Part shown: one piece after another, positions 25,301 through 35,500 of the stretch
Layout of the letters: the number at the start of each line of letters is the position of its first letter
Position numbering within the stretch: position 1 is the first letter of the stretch
NCBI GenBank assembly: GCA_035041965.1
Contig: JAPYMA010000173.1
Span: 124,001 to 188,000, forward strand
DNA length: 64,000 nt
Direction: 5' to 3'
DNA from: Anisakis pegreffii
Lineage: Eukaryota > Nematoda > Chromadorea > Rhabditida > Anisakidae
Translations under genes and position numbers: made by a program
Notes under the pieces: model-generated
Databases searched by the model: none
Told to the model about the DNA's origin: nothing
What the model saw: only the letters and a program-made list of their open reading frames with translations

Positions 25301-28300
25301 TAAGCAAATTATCTTCATCAATAAATTACAATCGACTTCGTTGGACAATTCAACTCAACCATCAACGTCGGCGATCTGTTGGTTCTGTTAAGTGATTCAT
25401 TCATCATTGAGCTATTTAAGCTAGTTGAGACCACATTGAGGATATCGTTTCGTTAAGAATAATATTTCGTTTTACTGTAATCACTTGATAATCTTCCAAT
25501 TTCTCTTTTTTATTGAAGTAATATTATATTATCTCCGTAATTCGTCTATTGTTGAACTGTTTTGTTAATCATTACTTTATTACCAATTTATCTTTATAAA
25601 TTGTTATCTGACGGCTACAAGTTAAGACAAGGTACCCACATATACCCAAAATCAACCCCTAGCCGTCACACAGTGATCGCTTCAACAAAACTGCTCGCAG
25701 TATACTCAATTTCGTTTTCACTGCAATTTTCGCTTCTAAATGCGCCTAGTACTTGGAACGTGCAAGTAAATTCCAATGTTCACTACTGCTAAAATAACGT
25801 TATCTCAGTACTATTCACTCAACTTCACGCTTGAATGTGATGTAATCAACGTAGCTGAACGACCGTGAAATGGTGCATCGCTATTGAAACACCGCGAAGT
25901 TTTCGAATATGCATTCCTGCTTTGAAAGGGTAAACTAGGAAGCGAGCGAGCATCAACAGTGAACCCGTTTGAAAGCATGCTTGATTTCTAGCACAGCATT
26001 GTTTATTCATTGCACAAGATCAATTGATAATCACGAATGCCTTTCCATGACAAACTCGAATCAACAATCAACAGTATGTACAGTGATATAGTTTACATGA
26101 TAGCTATCAAATAATTTGCACACATTGCAAATAGTAGCGTATGCGAATATAAAATGATGCCAAAGTAAAACATCATGAAATTTCATGATTATTGTTAGAA
26201 GCGTTGTCGTTTCAACTGAACTTTACCAGTTAATTGTTCTTAAACTGTAGGTCGTTTTAAAGTACGTGATATCCTGATACTGATTGTGGTGAAAGACGTT
26301 TCGAATGCGATCGAATACGATGCGGCGCAACAAACGATGCGATGCTATTCCACTTATCATAAGTATCGACTGGAAGTTCTGAATCTATCAGCCAATAGAA
26401 CACTGAAGAGAATATGTCCTCACAGAGATGTTCGTAGTTAGCTATTCTTGTGAATCTTTAATTCCTGTGAATAGTAGGGAACTGCAATCGAATAGAGCCA
26501 TGTGAGAAATTGGGCGAATTACTGTAAAATAAGAAATTTCCATTCAAAACATCTCAAATTTTGCAGAGAGCTGAAATCAAGCTTTAATCGAAACCCAGAA
26601 AATGTCATAAACTTATGGATGACTTCATATTTTCAGTATTCTGAGGGTGTGCATATGCCTGCTCTCAAGAGAAGGGATTCCGTTAAGTAACAATATTTAT
26701 CTTCAGTAGACGAATTTCCTAGATTTATCGCGTGGTGGCTCAGAAGTTACTTTGTTCCTGGGAAATTCCTTGAGCATCACACTAAGATAAACAATTGAAT
26801 AACTCCAAACCGAGTATTTTCGATGGATGTGAAATATTCCTTCCTGATAAGGCACGAGCAATGTCAGATAGAATTCACAAAACAGTGTTAGTCTACTAAC
26901 AAAAGCCGAGCATAATCGCCTGAACGCGAGCTCATTATAGTGCAAGAGTGGATTTCAGTTTATGTTTGCTCGTCATTGTGTGGTGGCTCAGAGGTTGCTG
27001 GAGGGTGCAGCCGAATGGATCCTATTTATTGACGCAGACATGGCTGTGATAAACCCGAACAGACTGATTGAGGAGTGGATTGATGACGATGTGAATATCA
27101 TTCTATATAATCGAATATTCAATCATGAAATTGCTGCCGGCAGTTATTTAGTCAAGTTAGTATTGAAATTTTACGTGGTTTGTCTACTTTCTACTAGTTC
27201 GAACCATCACATTCGTTCGAATAAACCGTCGAAATGTTTTCTGTCGAGAAACGAATGAACTGATCCCGTTCCTGATAAAGCTCTTCAATAACTGAAATTT
27301 TCTCCGAATTGACCACGAAGGTCATCTGACGTTTTCATGTCGAATTCGAGTTTCACGAGAATGCGTTACAAGACCATATCAAATTTGCAGAAGATTACGG
27401 AACCGTTCACGGAAAACTTTCAATCCAATAGAATTTAGTCAACAGTTTCTTGAAGTAATTAGCATCTGTAGTTTCATGCATAAAGTGTTAGTTCAATTCT
27501 GGGAACTTGAAGTTTCTGATAATTAGTGTGCATTATAAGGTACACGAACTGTCAGAATTTTCACTTCAATAGTCTGAACTGACGTGGTTTCAACAGAGAA
27601 AAAATGGTTATTGTGTTAATATTCCAGGAATACGAATTACTCAATTGACTTCCTTCATTCATGGGCAGCTTATGATAGCAATTTGCACATTCCCCTGTAT
27701 GGCAGTGACAACGCAGCTTTGCAGGTTTCTTCCAACCCATAATTGTAATGTTGTGCGGGGAGTCCCCGAATTCGGGGTTCCTGTCCCCGAAATCTCCGTC
27801 CCCGTCTCCGACCATTTTTGAGCGGCGGCCATTTTCGAGGACTCTTCCCGTCCCCGAGCTCTCCGTCTCCGTCCCCGTCCCCGACTTCTCCAGAATTGTC
27901 GGCTCTCCCCGAAATGTCGGTTAGACTCCTCGAAATTTCGGGGTGTCTCCCCGAAATCCCCCGGAAAAAAATGAATTCGAATCTTCCGCACCCTTGCGAG
28001 CGATTCTAACTTGAATATTTGATCTTTGCTCGCATGTTTGCCTTTAAGGCCCCACCACCATTCTATCTCAGCAAGGGTGTATAAGGGATTCCGGGATTTC
28101 AGTTCTGCTGCCGACCCCGGGATTTAAGTTTTGAAAAACCATGGGATCTCCGGATTTGATAAAGCAAGTCAATTTGTATTAATTTTGATAGTGCGTCCAT
28201 CTTGAAGCAAGCCTTAATCATTCCCAGCTCATTCATAAGCAGTCATCCTCGTTGTTTGCCACCTATCATTGATAAGTTGTCTAAGAAATTATGCAAATAA

Positions 28301-30342
28301 GACGAATGGCTTGATCAACAACAGCTTGATAAACTTTTGCGTAGCATTTCACTGGACATTCAACTGATTATTCTGTCCTTCATTAGTTCATATCACGCTC
28401 ATCTGGATGCATATCTATGTAGACTGATGGAGATAATCGCATTTTTTAATGGGAACCAAGAGCAACAAAATTCAACGAAATTTTGAGTTCATGAATCCGT
28501 GTGTTAATTCCTTCCCACGATCAGGAATATTTGGAGAACTGTACAGTGACATGTAATATGTCCGCATAGGTGAGTGTAGTAGAAAACTGCAGGAGTAGAG
28601 CGTGTATTCTCTTTTGTTTTTGTCAAAGAAATTTTGCTATTATTTTGCTATTTTTTCAAAAACTCTATTTGTTGCTATTTTTTGTTACACTCTAAAAACT
28701 CTGTTTGCTATGCTATTTTTTGCCACTTATGCTATTTTTTAAAAAAATTTTGCTATTTTCATAAACTCTATTTTCTCATGTGATCGAATAGAATACTATT
28801 AATAGAATTGCATTGCGCCTTTGCAGTTACCGCTTTTCTAGCTTAAAGATCACTTATTTCAATGCTTTTCCATCAAAAAATCATGTTTTCAAGGTCCTGC
28901 TGACTCTAGTTCCAAAATTACATTTTCGGGGAGATTCGGGGAGCTTCGATGAATCTGGGACGGGGACAAGATTGAGTTTTTTCCCCGAAACTCCTCGTCC
29001 CGGATCTCCCCGTCCCCGTTCCTCACCGTTTTCCAGCGGCGACCATTTTCGGGGGCACTTCCCGTCCCCGATCTCCCCGTTCCCATCCTTGTCCCCGACT
29101 CATTTTGCTCTCCCCGCACAGCACTACATATTTGCTTCACGATTGTTCAAACGAATTGCAGATAAGGCATGAAGATAGTTCATCAGAGGAATTTTTTTGA
29201 ACCTTGTTCGACATGGATGAATTTTTAATTTCAGATAGTTCTTATGGAGAATTTAACACCGAACGAAAACAGAGAACGACAAAAATGCTTCAGAATTTGG
29301 GAGGAATCGAAAAATGATCATGTGAGTGGCAGAGATAGAAAAATTGATTCAAGTACATTTACCTAATTGTTAACGAAAAGAATTTTTTTGCAAAGCGAAA
29401 AATTTATAACTTCGTCTACAACGTTCTTGAGACGATTCGCGATTCCAATAAGCGAATCGAATTCCATGGATGAATTTCAGCACTGCGTTTTAACTCGATT
29501 TGTCGTTTCCAGTTAGAGCTGTTTAAATCACATATCGATGGGATCAATTCCATTCGAATTGTTTTGGTGTTTTTGAAACATGTATTCAGACGCTCGCTAT
29601 CTGACGCAAAAAAACTGTGCTCAATAAAAATTTGAATGTTAGCATGTGCTTGTTCTCTTTCAGGATCTGTATGTGTTTGAAGCATGCATACGATCGAAAA
29701 TCGGTGATCAACACAAGTGGATGAATCGGGTTAGTATTCTGCGAAAGGGCAACTCATGGGTGCGTGATACATGGCTCACTAACTCAATGTGGTGCGAAAA
29801 TGATTTTCTTTTACATGGATGGCGAAAGAGGTAAGACATATTCTGCATTGTCCTTAAAAACACACCGATTTAGTTGAGCTTCAAAGGTTTTTTGTCCCTT
29901 ACAATTGCGTTCAAATAGGAACATCATAAGCAAGATGCCTTTATGAGCTTCCCAGCAATTGGTAGGGAATGGCATCGTCAGCCCTCATTTAAAAAAACGA
30001 ATGTAAATTTGGAAACCTTCAGTTTTACGCTGTGAACGTTAGGCAGTGGCTCACGATCCCACACTGCTTGGTGTTGACATTAAACTCGCACAAACTGAAC
30101 GTGCTACATCGTGTCATTTCAGCAAACTGGACCGAGTTGCGTTTGGTTCGTGGCCTTCACCACTCACGTCACATCAATTCAACTTGTCAATATGTTCAAC
30201 CGAGAATGCGGGCTTGAACTGGCAATATAAAGACACTTTCGTGCGAACCAACAACTTCATCAATTCACTTCTTCGTCGAATAATTCATGATGCTCATTTG
30301 AGGTACTTGAGGAACTTGGCCGAAATGGATGCCTATTTGTAG
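16361..30342 (+). CDS. DUF273 glycosyltransferase-like type II membrane protein
   Basis: Exons: 16361-16585, 26251-26429, 26959-27155, 27628-27724, 29235-29321, 29664-29830 and 30123-30342, with consistent phases throughout. From the ATG at 16384 the product is 382 aa; a second in-frame ATG at 16447 directly precedes the membrane segment ([19 protein letters not shown]). The lumenal part matches the mainly nematode DUF273 family: [11 protein letters not shown], then RHCVVAQRL, then [14 protein letters not shown] with its DxD-type acidic motif, [13 protein letters not shown], and the C-terminal [11 protein letters not shown]...LHGW. DUF273 proteins are thought to be sugar-nucleotide transferases of the secretory pathway; donor and acceptor are unknown. 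Exon 1 ends in phase 1 with G before GTAAGT and exon 2 supplies GT, restoring glycine across an intron that contains the whole BEL element. The donor after 26429 (GTTCGT) is weak. No frameshift or stop is seen. Confidence 0.85.
17089..17093. repeat. 5-bp target site duplication, left copy (CAGTG)
   Basis: CAGTG directly precedes the 5' LTR, and the same five bases follow the 3' LTR at 25671-25675. Five bases is the usual duplication for BEL/Pao integrases, so the two LTRs belong to one insertion. Confidence 0.9.
17094..18368 (+). repeat. BEL/Pao 5' LTR
   Basis: 1275 bp, starting TGTTGCGACTAGACTG and ending CCCTAGCCGTCACA. A TATATAAATAAG box near 17863 may be the promoter TATA element. Several AATAAA-like motifs are present. 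It is nearly identical to 24398-25670. Confidence 0.96.
18369..18386 (+). promoter_or_regulatory. Candidate primer-binding site
   Basis: The sequence immediately after the 5' LTR begins TGGGGGCTCAGACC. TGG right after the LTR is expected for pairing to the CCA end of a tRNA. I could not name the tRNA from memory. Confidence 0.45.
18570..20729 (+). CDS. BEL/Pao Gag-protease polyprotein
   Basis: 719 aa, ATG at 18570. An N-terminal helical region precedes a DUF1759-type gag domain from about residue 155 ([20 protein letters not shown]). Three zinc knuckles follow at about 391-460: CX2CX3HX4C, then two CX2CX4HX4C. A DUF1758-type retropepsin follows, with its catalytic motif seen as [12 protein letters not shown] near residue 524 (DNG rather than the usual D-S/T-G). 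The ORF ends shortly after the linker that in BEL elements leads into reverse transcriptase (WSLETLGI ... IDQFKKSIV, then TGA). Gag would form the particle and the protease would process it. The frame is uninterrupted, consistent with a young insertion. The stop is where the RT-deletion junction begins. Confidence 0.93.
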   Translation: MASSALRSSIGPCRQRLLNFLNTGIPSVDLISLQKHPTPDVELRKAYMELEHALGRLRHYIETLQNKNAEWISLISQKRDPTAAEEEAAKYEQYLKEPGNFLEVIEQARDHQNILESQLRNIEVLLGQSHPLANADHAQAQIQHVSRVQTQTLNSMRLPQLQIKSFDGDPRKWPQFWAMFLSAVDKQPLASVEKLTYLLSYLEGKALRAVSGFTVSDNNYEAVKNVLIQQFGESSSIIKQLYFELQEWKHTGQRFSEIVADIECTLQQLTQLGEDVNTKHIELCIENRLPPWARLEVEQTKEATKTWSVQLLRDKLVSMVRVRENANITPVNKPQSDSRFNPNRPSTNVTNSRNSPNSNLRHNPLQTERSSAMHATTSTQRDKTSNVQSKNLCCVFCKQEHWSDNCQTFKTVKARHDRARALQICFRCLKAGHDSNACVKKVRCYHCKRDSHNSAMCRDRRKAAGNSTVQATISAPQSSRSDNVTIQAITAMQNDSNQSENTVLLMCTAIEVVNRRTKHSQTVPVLFDNGSERTFITTDLANSLHLATVSTKPLSITGIGEAPIFNLEADQVEFALRKKNGSLKSLTALTVPKLTNTIRIAQISSTTINQRQTAPQTVTWSKPQVLIGMDYYHILMNNATKEKLATGFHLIKTECGNIISGKGSLRTNPNGDNENAIQCHVMTTNDLDNFWSLETLGITESPNQTENDEAIDQFKKSIV
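20762..24409 (+). CDS. BEL/Pao RNase H fragment, integrase and env-like glycoprotein
   Basis: 1215 aa in a different frame from the Gag ORF. Residues 1-125 are the end of the pol RNase H-like region ([33 protein letters not shown]). An H2C2 zinc-binding region follows at about 265-310 (CHQDSGH ... NCMTC). The integrase core shows GLDFMGP, SDNATNF and GGIYERL, giving D, D and E about 36 residues apart. A DUF5641-type tail follows at about 520-630. From about residue 653 the ORF continues into an env-like protein: a signal peptide ([16 protein letters not shown]...), a Cys-rich ectodomain with several N-x-S/T sites, a helical region, a membrane segment at about 1118-1142 ([20 protein letters not shown]) and a short Cys/basic tail. 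The stop lies inside the 3' LTR. The env family is not assigned. No RT motif is present. Confidence 0.92.
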   Translation: MSKNRITPVRGLTIPRAELLAVLIGTRLLTFLREQLHLNSSNFVWSDSQTVLQWITSNKSIDRFVDKRLNEIRKCGAEFRYIPGDSNPADVATRGSTPTELQVNNCWWFGPKFLLQNESFWPQWQVKQAEIVAFTQETENSQQPLFNIERFSSYFKLRRTLVICLRFVKRMKKGQTKNLINTFWNSVQNQGPTNKKELEIAENLLILQEQRKYKENIISNQTNLNIFKDENGIARCQGRLHNSGLSKDTITPIFLPRNSPLTSLIILQCHQDSGHTGMPQTLCQFRTKFWTTHGRATINKVIQRNCMTCKRWIGKPFQLPNFPQLPASRTVKSNLFQHVGLDFMGPMTIKGSNGKEKRWICLFTCLTTRAIHLEPAKNLSAEEFLHCLRRFVARNGIPDDIISDNATNFTLAQSICDQTISSKIDWKFTTPFAPWEGGIYERLVGVTKNAFKKAIGRQLLTEQQFQTLVIETEAIVNARPITYVDNQSWEIIRPIDFMRPHANITPSNPTSQSDDETYNPNPRDKLLDNWNKTMRNLDKFWKIWQDQYILSLRENYNVHHKQPHNLTCREPQLHEIALLLEDDVPRGEWKLCRIEEIHRNNDGQVHSVKIRVPNGHTLRRPINKIMPLEVTNAATAENNENTNNPKNLFAQVKMIPSTILLLCTLIMFITNVNAKSLLNNTCIRQTHAVVMKSPGLLECNEILNSNPDISQPISIYTRKYLTTKGTSCSKSTRTVCTRSFLRWHLSVVKDQTITTNMSTQTCSIMQLTKQFNGIALELDKPNQWSSRQPTEYSYGWFGTRCHETINYHMEEGILNFYDGTTRLEGCDKTKGKCVTPTETLIWNNSEIALQCPYHRIGVYHARISEKFVTIPQLQEIFVRETETNRSNELFTLCGLQQGEKLTNGMLIDFQPPENHTPKKQTHPSWKTNPLLVENIPEEMEHQRNNEINAKLQFLWNTMNQMHQQRQKEIDHRLCEQRNHITKIIHWISRQDPTAAARIILKRNDVKADLIGDHLKIYSCLRLKPNSASTKLDKYDQSMEIHPINNIIFDALRIPDITEEEILKNLQMRNKNFPWNHEEREPNDKGISEEVDIILSDVQTAIDKTTDAIENELSAIMTHWQTIGFLIIAILLCSIFTIAYIQLKGYIKLCSCFTNMHRKRHKQPTCKNNHNKASTEVIELQTISPSPTGNNTKQFIPVFWQTTQFSSSTPPPQCCD
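24398..25670 (+). repeat. BEL/Pao 3' LTR
   Basis: 1273 bp, nearly identical to 17094-18368. The two-base difference in length is explained by two one-base deletions near 24656 and 24672. A purine tract expected just before it is not obvious; the preceding bases are C/T-rich. Confidence 0.96.
25671..25675. repeat. 5-bp target site duplication, right copy (CAGTG)
   Basis: Matches 17089-17093 and closes the BEL insertion. Sequence beyond it continues intron 1 of the DUF273 gene to the acceptor at 26250. Confidence 0.9.
27746..27994. mobile_element. GC-rich CCCCG repeat element, copy 1
   Basis: This short GC-rich island in AT-rich DNA lies in intron 4 of the DUF273 gene. It starts near TAATGTTGTGCGGGGAG and is made of repeated TCCCCG and GTCCCCGTC motifs with an AGCGGCGGCCATTTTCG core. 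The right end carries the imperfect inverse of the start. Related copies lie at 28919-29127 and 45921-46093. Open frames through it are by-products of the repeat composition. Confidence 0.7.
28075..28495 (+). mobile_element. TIR repeat fragment (CCCGGGATTT family), copy 1
   Basis: It begins with GGGATTTCAG and CCCCGGGATTTAAG motifs that match, inverted, the right end of the element at 58027-59217. It continues through a coding-like segment shared with 55405-55580 and 58850-58990 ([15 protein letters not shown] when read on +). It is truncated relative to the 58-kb copy and lies in intron 4 of the DUF273 gene. Confidence 0.65.
28632..28770. repeat. Low-complexity TGCTATTTT repeats
   Basis: Eight or so imperfect copies of TTTTGCTATTTTTT alternate with AAAACTCTATTT segments. 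Located in intron 4 of the DUF273 gene between two transposon-like repeats. Confidence 0.6.
28919..29127. mobile_element. GC-rich CCCCG repeat element, copy 2
   Basis: Contains GACGGGGACAAGATTGAG, TTTTTTCCCCGAA and an AGCGGCGACCATTTTCGGGG core also found in copy 3. The right end is CTCCCCGCACAGCACTAC, the inverse of the type of terminus that starts copy 1. It sits in the same intron as copy 1, 107 bp before exon 5 of the DUF273 gene. Confidence 0.7.
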
Positions 30343-30698
30343 CATCCATAATTGTCACAATTTATAAACCGGCCTGAGTTCGTCAGACAGACGATGAGTT
30401 GATAGATGTGTGATTTCATCACTTTGCATGTATTATGCGTACACGGAGCCCGCTTCATGCGAAATGGAGAATTTCCAATCAAAGTCGAAAGAAAATTGAA
30501 ATGTTGAGGGATTTTACTTGAAGTGAGTTGTCCTCATAAAATGAACACCTTTTCTGTACACGTCAACGAAACTGTAAATGAAAAACAGAAAGTTCCAAGC
30601 AAGTGCACAAATAGGACCGCCTCGTAGTGCCATTAACATGTAAAATTGTGATAGTGATGGTTTCTGTGCTTTGACAATTCATGACATCCACAGTGATC

Positions 30699-30861
30699 GG
30701 TACCCGGACAATCTGTCTAACGACGTTTTGCCTAAGGACAGTTTGCCTAAAGACACATTGCCTAATGGACAGTTTGCCTATTAGGCAAAATATCCATTGA
30801 AAAACTGTCCGTTAAGCGGACTGTCGGTCAGGCAAAGTGTCTTTAGGTGGATTGTCCGGTC
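30699..30861. mobile_element. Foldback MITE, copy 2 (TTTGCCTAA family)
   Basis: The left terminus GGTACCCGGACAATCTGTCT and an inverse right terminus (GGATTGTCCGGTCATGG) flank short GACAGTTTGCCTAA units. The centre GCCTATTAGGCAAAATATCC is nearly identical to that of copy 4. Non-coding, about 163 bp. Confidence 0.8.
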
Positions 30862-31590
30862 ATGGCAATGATCATATGCATGGAAATAACTCATTCTAAC
30901 GTGATCAGCCGATAATCAATGCAAACTGAAAACGACATGAAAGCAACAAAATAGCTCTGAACAATAAAACACAATTAAGATTAGAGAGATGAAAAGGAAC
31001 ACAGCGGATACGAATAGCTTTTTAGCATTCCAGTTTTCAAAAGTAATGACATCAGTCGATCCATACGCATTCAAATTCATCAGCAAATAGAGAGTTCACA
31101 ACCGCTGAATTACGAACGATTGATTCAGTAGACGTTTTTGATTCAGAAGCAGAATAATTCTGCTCATTATATGTTTATATGTGATATCATTGTTTTGTAC
31201 AGCAGTATCTCTGTTTACATTGTTATCGGAAAGAAAAGTTTTGTCATGTTTCAAATGCAACAGCGTGCTCAGGGGTGGGGAATGGTGCGCAAGATGGAAC
31301 GAAGAAGGGAGAAAAAGTAAACCTAAAAAAATCCACCTCAAATTCAGCTATTTTTTCGGATCAGATCGTTTGCCCTCCTAGAAAAAATCCTGGCCACGCC
31401 ACTCTTCACATATGTCACCAGATCAACAATGTAGGATCGCTAGATCAATAATCGAAATCAGAAGTTCATGAGGATGGATAATCCCCTAACGCTATTATCG
31501 TTAGCTTGTGGAATGAAGGATGTCGGCGAAAAAAGCCTATGGTATCTGTGTGACAGAGGTGTAAAAACTCATGCGAGTTTTAACTGTTGA

Positions 31591-31696
31591 TTAGATAAAT
31601 AAATTAAACAAATGAAACAAAACATTTTTTAACGTTACAAATATTAGATAAATAAATTAAACAAATGAAACAAAACATTTTTTAACGTTACAAATA
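31591..31696. repeat. Perfect 53-bp tandem duplication
   Basis: Two adjacent identical 53-bp units (31591-31643 and 31644-31696), each starting TTAGATAAATAAATTAAAC and AT-rich. Their identity implies a recent slippage or duplication event, or an assembly artefact. Confidence 0.85.
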
Positions 31697-32513
31697 TTCG
31701 GCATTATAGTCTGATTCCCTGATATGATGTTGCTGCCATTGTATGACAATGTATTTGAATTGTTATTCTCTTCTGCCTGTTTTTTTTCCTCCCCAGCAAT
31801 AGTTGGGGCAGTATATTCGTCACACAGTAATATTTTGTACTGAACTATGTTATACATATTGACATGCGAATAAATATTATTATTATTTTGATTATATCGC
31901 CTTTGCCAGGAACAAACGACAAGGTGCACGACATTTCACCTTCTCCAATTTTACACATTTACTCACCTCGGGCAATCCTAACGACAATTGCAGGCCTCCA
32001 ACTTGGCTAGTTCATCGCCTAGGTTCGTGGTAATCCTCAACCTAATCCTAAGCCTTGGTCGAGCGTCAGTCTAAACCCAAGCCAACCGACGTTTTATTCG
32101 TTTAACGTACTGACTGGTTGTAATCCCAGTAAATGCGCTGCAGCAACTAAACAGATTTTAGCCGCCAAGCGAACGTCATTCAAATTTGTTATTTTGACAT
32201 CGGCGTTTTGTTTAATTTTTTGTTTTGATGCATGTGAGTATCGGTCGTAGTGGATAAATTTCGATTTGTATTGAAGAATTTGAATTACCGTGATGTAGTC
32301 TCATGGATTCATTGATGTGGACTTTTCGTAATTGTTGTTAATCGTAAGCAGAGAAATTCAATTCATTGGGAGAATTGTTCTCCCGAGGCGTTGCGATTTT
32401 GTTTTACAATAGGAGTGTTTCATGTGGAAATATTTTCAGTATTCTCGTTGACCAACTGCTCTTCTAGTTTTATCGAGTATCTCGGGTTCAGCGCATTTTG
32501 CTGACGTTGTACC

Positions 32514-35500
32514 ATGGCGACGGAATCGACTTCCAACAAAATAAGCTTCAAAGGAAGTGAGTTTTACAATACGGTTGGGATGTCTCAAATGTGTACCAAT
32601 GTTTATAAGATCTCGATCATTTTTTAATCCCAAGATATAAAAATGCTAGTAAATGGAAAATAAAGCAAACGTGATAATGAAAAACGAGATAAGAGTGGCA
32701 GCACTATGAAAATTTTGTTCACTTATTTCTGAAAAACGAAAGTAGTTCGTTGTTATCGAGTGTGCTTTGATTATTAATAAGAGAGGTGAGTCAGGTTTAG
32801 ATGAACTACGTTAGTTGCAGAAGTTGTATTCTTCAGTAATTATGTGCAGAATGATTGATTGAATCGTTGAACGGGTTGTGAAAATAATTTCAATGCTTCA
32901 GTTGTACTTCCTTGAGATAGTGATCTGTTCAGGTGTGATTTGAAGGGTTGGGATGTCTCATGTGCGTACTGGAGTTTATAAAATCTCGATCATTTTTTAA
33001 ACCCAAGACTGAAAATTTTTCACAAATGGAAGATAAAACAACTGTGATACTGCAAGAGTGGTAGTACTGTGAAATTTTTGTTCACTTATTTCTGAAAAAC
33101 GAAGTGGCACTATTAAGTAATGATTTATCAAATTATTGCTGCTTAGGTGGTAGATAACAAATATTACTGAATGCGAATGAATTGAGAATTGTTGACGTAT
33201 AAGATGATTATATTAAAAAAATCGCTGTGTCTTATCAAATCTCAGAATCTCTGGATTGGGATTCGAAAATTGAAATCCAGGGATCCCGTACAAACACTAT
33301 GAATGTAAATTCAGCGATCAGCCAGCACTTTTTCCATGAGGGAGAGTACAAGGCATTACGTTTATTATTATTTTCCTTCTTATTTCCATCCTCTTTTTTA
33401 ATTCTCCTTTCCCACCACGATTGAATGTTGATGTTGATTCGAAGCAGTTGTATACCGGGCTATTTCAGTGGCTCCATTCATACAGTCGAACCGCTTACTG
33501 GCAGCAACAGTACAGCAGTTACGCATGGATCTTGCGGGTCGAGAAAGTCGTATCAGAGAATTGGAAGCGATCAATAAACGCCTTATGGAACAAATTACTG
33601 AGATGGAGAACGCAGAAGATGAAAGGCGAATCGAACTCATCGCTAATCGACGTGTTCAGGTTGTCCTCTTGTAATTTTTTACAGTGACAAAATTCATGAC
33701 TTTCGATAGCGTGTTCGATCGAAGTCAACTTTCCTGTTTGAACGGAGTATAAAATACCTCTAACATCCGTGACGTTTCATTTATGCTTACCTGGAGATTA
33801 GTTCTTTTCCGAAGAATTCATGCCTCTTTTTTTACTTCGAAGAGTTGAATCCAGAGCGTAATGCAGATAACATTACAGAGAAAGGTGAAACTTATTAAAA
33901 CAGCAGCCTTGAAGTCGATTGGTTCCCTTCAGCGTTTCGTTGACGTGATTGATAAAAGGTTGGTTCATGTGTTCGGTTACTGTTACTGTTCATGGTATTG
34001 TTTCGCTTATCTTTTTAGGTATTTATGTCAACCGAACATTCGCATGCATGGAATCGATGTATTCTGAACATAATTCTACTTGAATCATCAAAATTCCTCT
34101 CGAATGAGCCACACAGATGGTTTTAGTGTCGTTGTATCGTATTCCTCTGTACACAGGACAACTATCTGACTAATTGATTGTCTGTGACTGATTGTATTAT
34201 AATGTGTTGCTTTGTTTTCATCAATTCATGAATGAATTTCAGCACCGATAACAGTATGGCACTCTCTTCGTCACAGTTATTCGAGAAAGAGCATTCGCCG
34301 ATTGTCAAAACATCCCAACTCGAAATTGGTTTCTTCTGATTATTACTTTAAAATTGCTTCTTTCCTTTCTGCGTAATACTGATCGTGAGTAAATTTTTCG
34401 GAATTTATGCAAATAATTTTGTGTTTCAGTTCCGGAATCACCATCATATTCGCCACATTTCATACCTCTAAGCTCGCTGAATTCAGCTGCGGTGAGTTAT
34501 GGCTACATTTAATTTGAAAAATATCCTGTCGTAATATATGGTGGATTAATTTTGCTTAATCAATTCCTGTTTGGTTCACTTCACAACATCCCGAAAACCA
34601 AGAATTTTCAGTGCAGTTATTTTTTGGTTTTCCTGAATGGAATTTTTGATACCTAATGCAGTACATTGTTTACATTATTGAAAAAGAAGAAGTCTTGTGA
34701 ATTCTTCAGTCTGCATCACAACCGTTGTCTCCTCAAGAACGAAAACGATCTCTGGAAAAGGAGGACATTTCGATGAAAAAAATAGCAACTGTGGCTCAAG
34801 AACTCGTTAAATCGGTAATTCATCTTATGTCTCATTGAAATAACATGAAAACAAATTCTGAATTCCGTTCAGTGTTATTCCATAGCACACATGTCTAATT
34901 AACACGCCGAAATGAATAGATACAATCTCGGCTAATCTTCCTCATAATCACCAGATCTTTACGTGCGTACTGTAATATATGCCAATTTACTTTTGTTAAT
35001 ATTGGATAACCAAATGTTTGGGTGGGAACGGAGCTGAGACCATGTTGCTGTCTCAGATTGCTATGGCAGAACTTGTTGATGTTGTTATCATTTCATTTTC
35101 AGCCAGATGTGGAAGTGCTCGAGGATCATGTAGCAGGTAATTTTTCCTGTTCTGTCTTCCATCATCTTGTCATGCCCACCTTTTATTTCTCGCCTAACTC
35201 TCCAGAAGGAATTGTCGACTAAACTTTAAGAAGAAGAATCTCCAGTCGATACTGAAACTCGTGGTGTTTTGTGTCCGTACGTCACTGGACGATCTAAGCG
35301 TCGATCACCGTCTGTGGGCAATAGAGGGTTGGCGATTCTGCCGAATGGTGCAGCAATTTCGTTGCAAGATGTCTCATCAATGTAAGCAACATTCTTATGA
35401 TTGTAGCTTCTTCTGTGAATGAAAAGCAGTGGTTGTGTGTTCGAATTGAAAGTCGAACGTTTGTCGTATTCACTCACTTGCGAGTTGGTGATGTTTGATA

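Larger units (their letters stand above)
17094..25670 (+). mobile_element. BEL/Pao LTR retrotransposon, RT domain deleted
   Basis: A complete LTR-to-LTR insertion of 8577 bp flanked by CAGTG duplications. The order is 5' LTR, short leader, gag plus protease ORF, then an ORF with the end of an RNase H-like domain, integrase and an env-like glycoprotein, then the 3' LTR. The LTRs differ at about 11 bases plus two one-base indels over about 1274 bp, so the insertion is recent. The reverse transcriptase that normally lies between protease and RNase H in BEL pol is absent. The two ORFs are separated by only about 30 bases and lie in different frames. The element sits in intron 1 of the DUF273 gene in the same orientation. 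Confidence 0.97.
30343..32513. other. Intergenic region between DUF273 and shugoshin genes
   Basis: Holds a foldback MITE copy (30699-30861) and a 53-bp tandem duplication (31591-31696). No gene is supported. The last few hundred bases should include the promoter of the shugoshin gene; no core element stands out. Confidence 0.5.

Noticed and set aside
17063..25766. Possible exon interrupted by the BEL target site ([18 protein letters not shown] across the duplication)
   Set aside because: The empty-site frame is open and hydrophobic, but exon 1 and exon 2 of the DUF273 gene join in phase without it. It has no Met and only a weak acceptor.
27659..28009. Frames through the CCCCG repeat in intron 4 of the DUF273 gene
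   Set aside because: Pro/Ser/Arg repeats are produced by the repeat unit, and the frames are interrupted outside the element.
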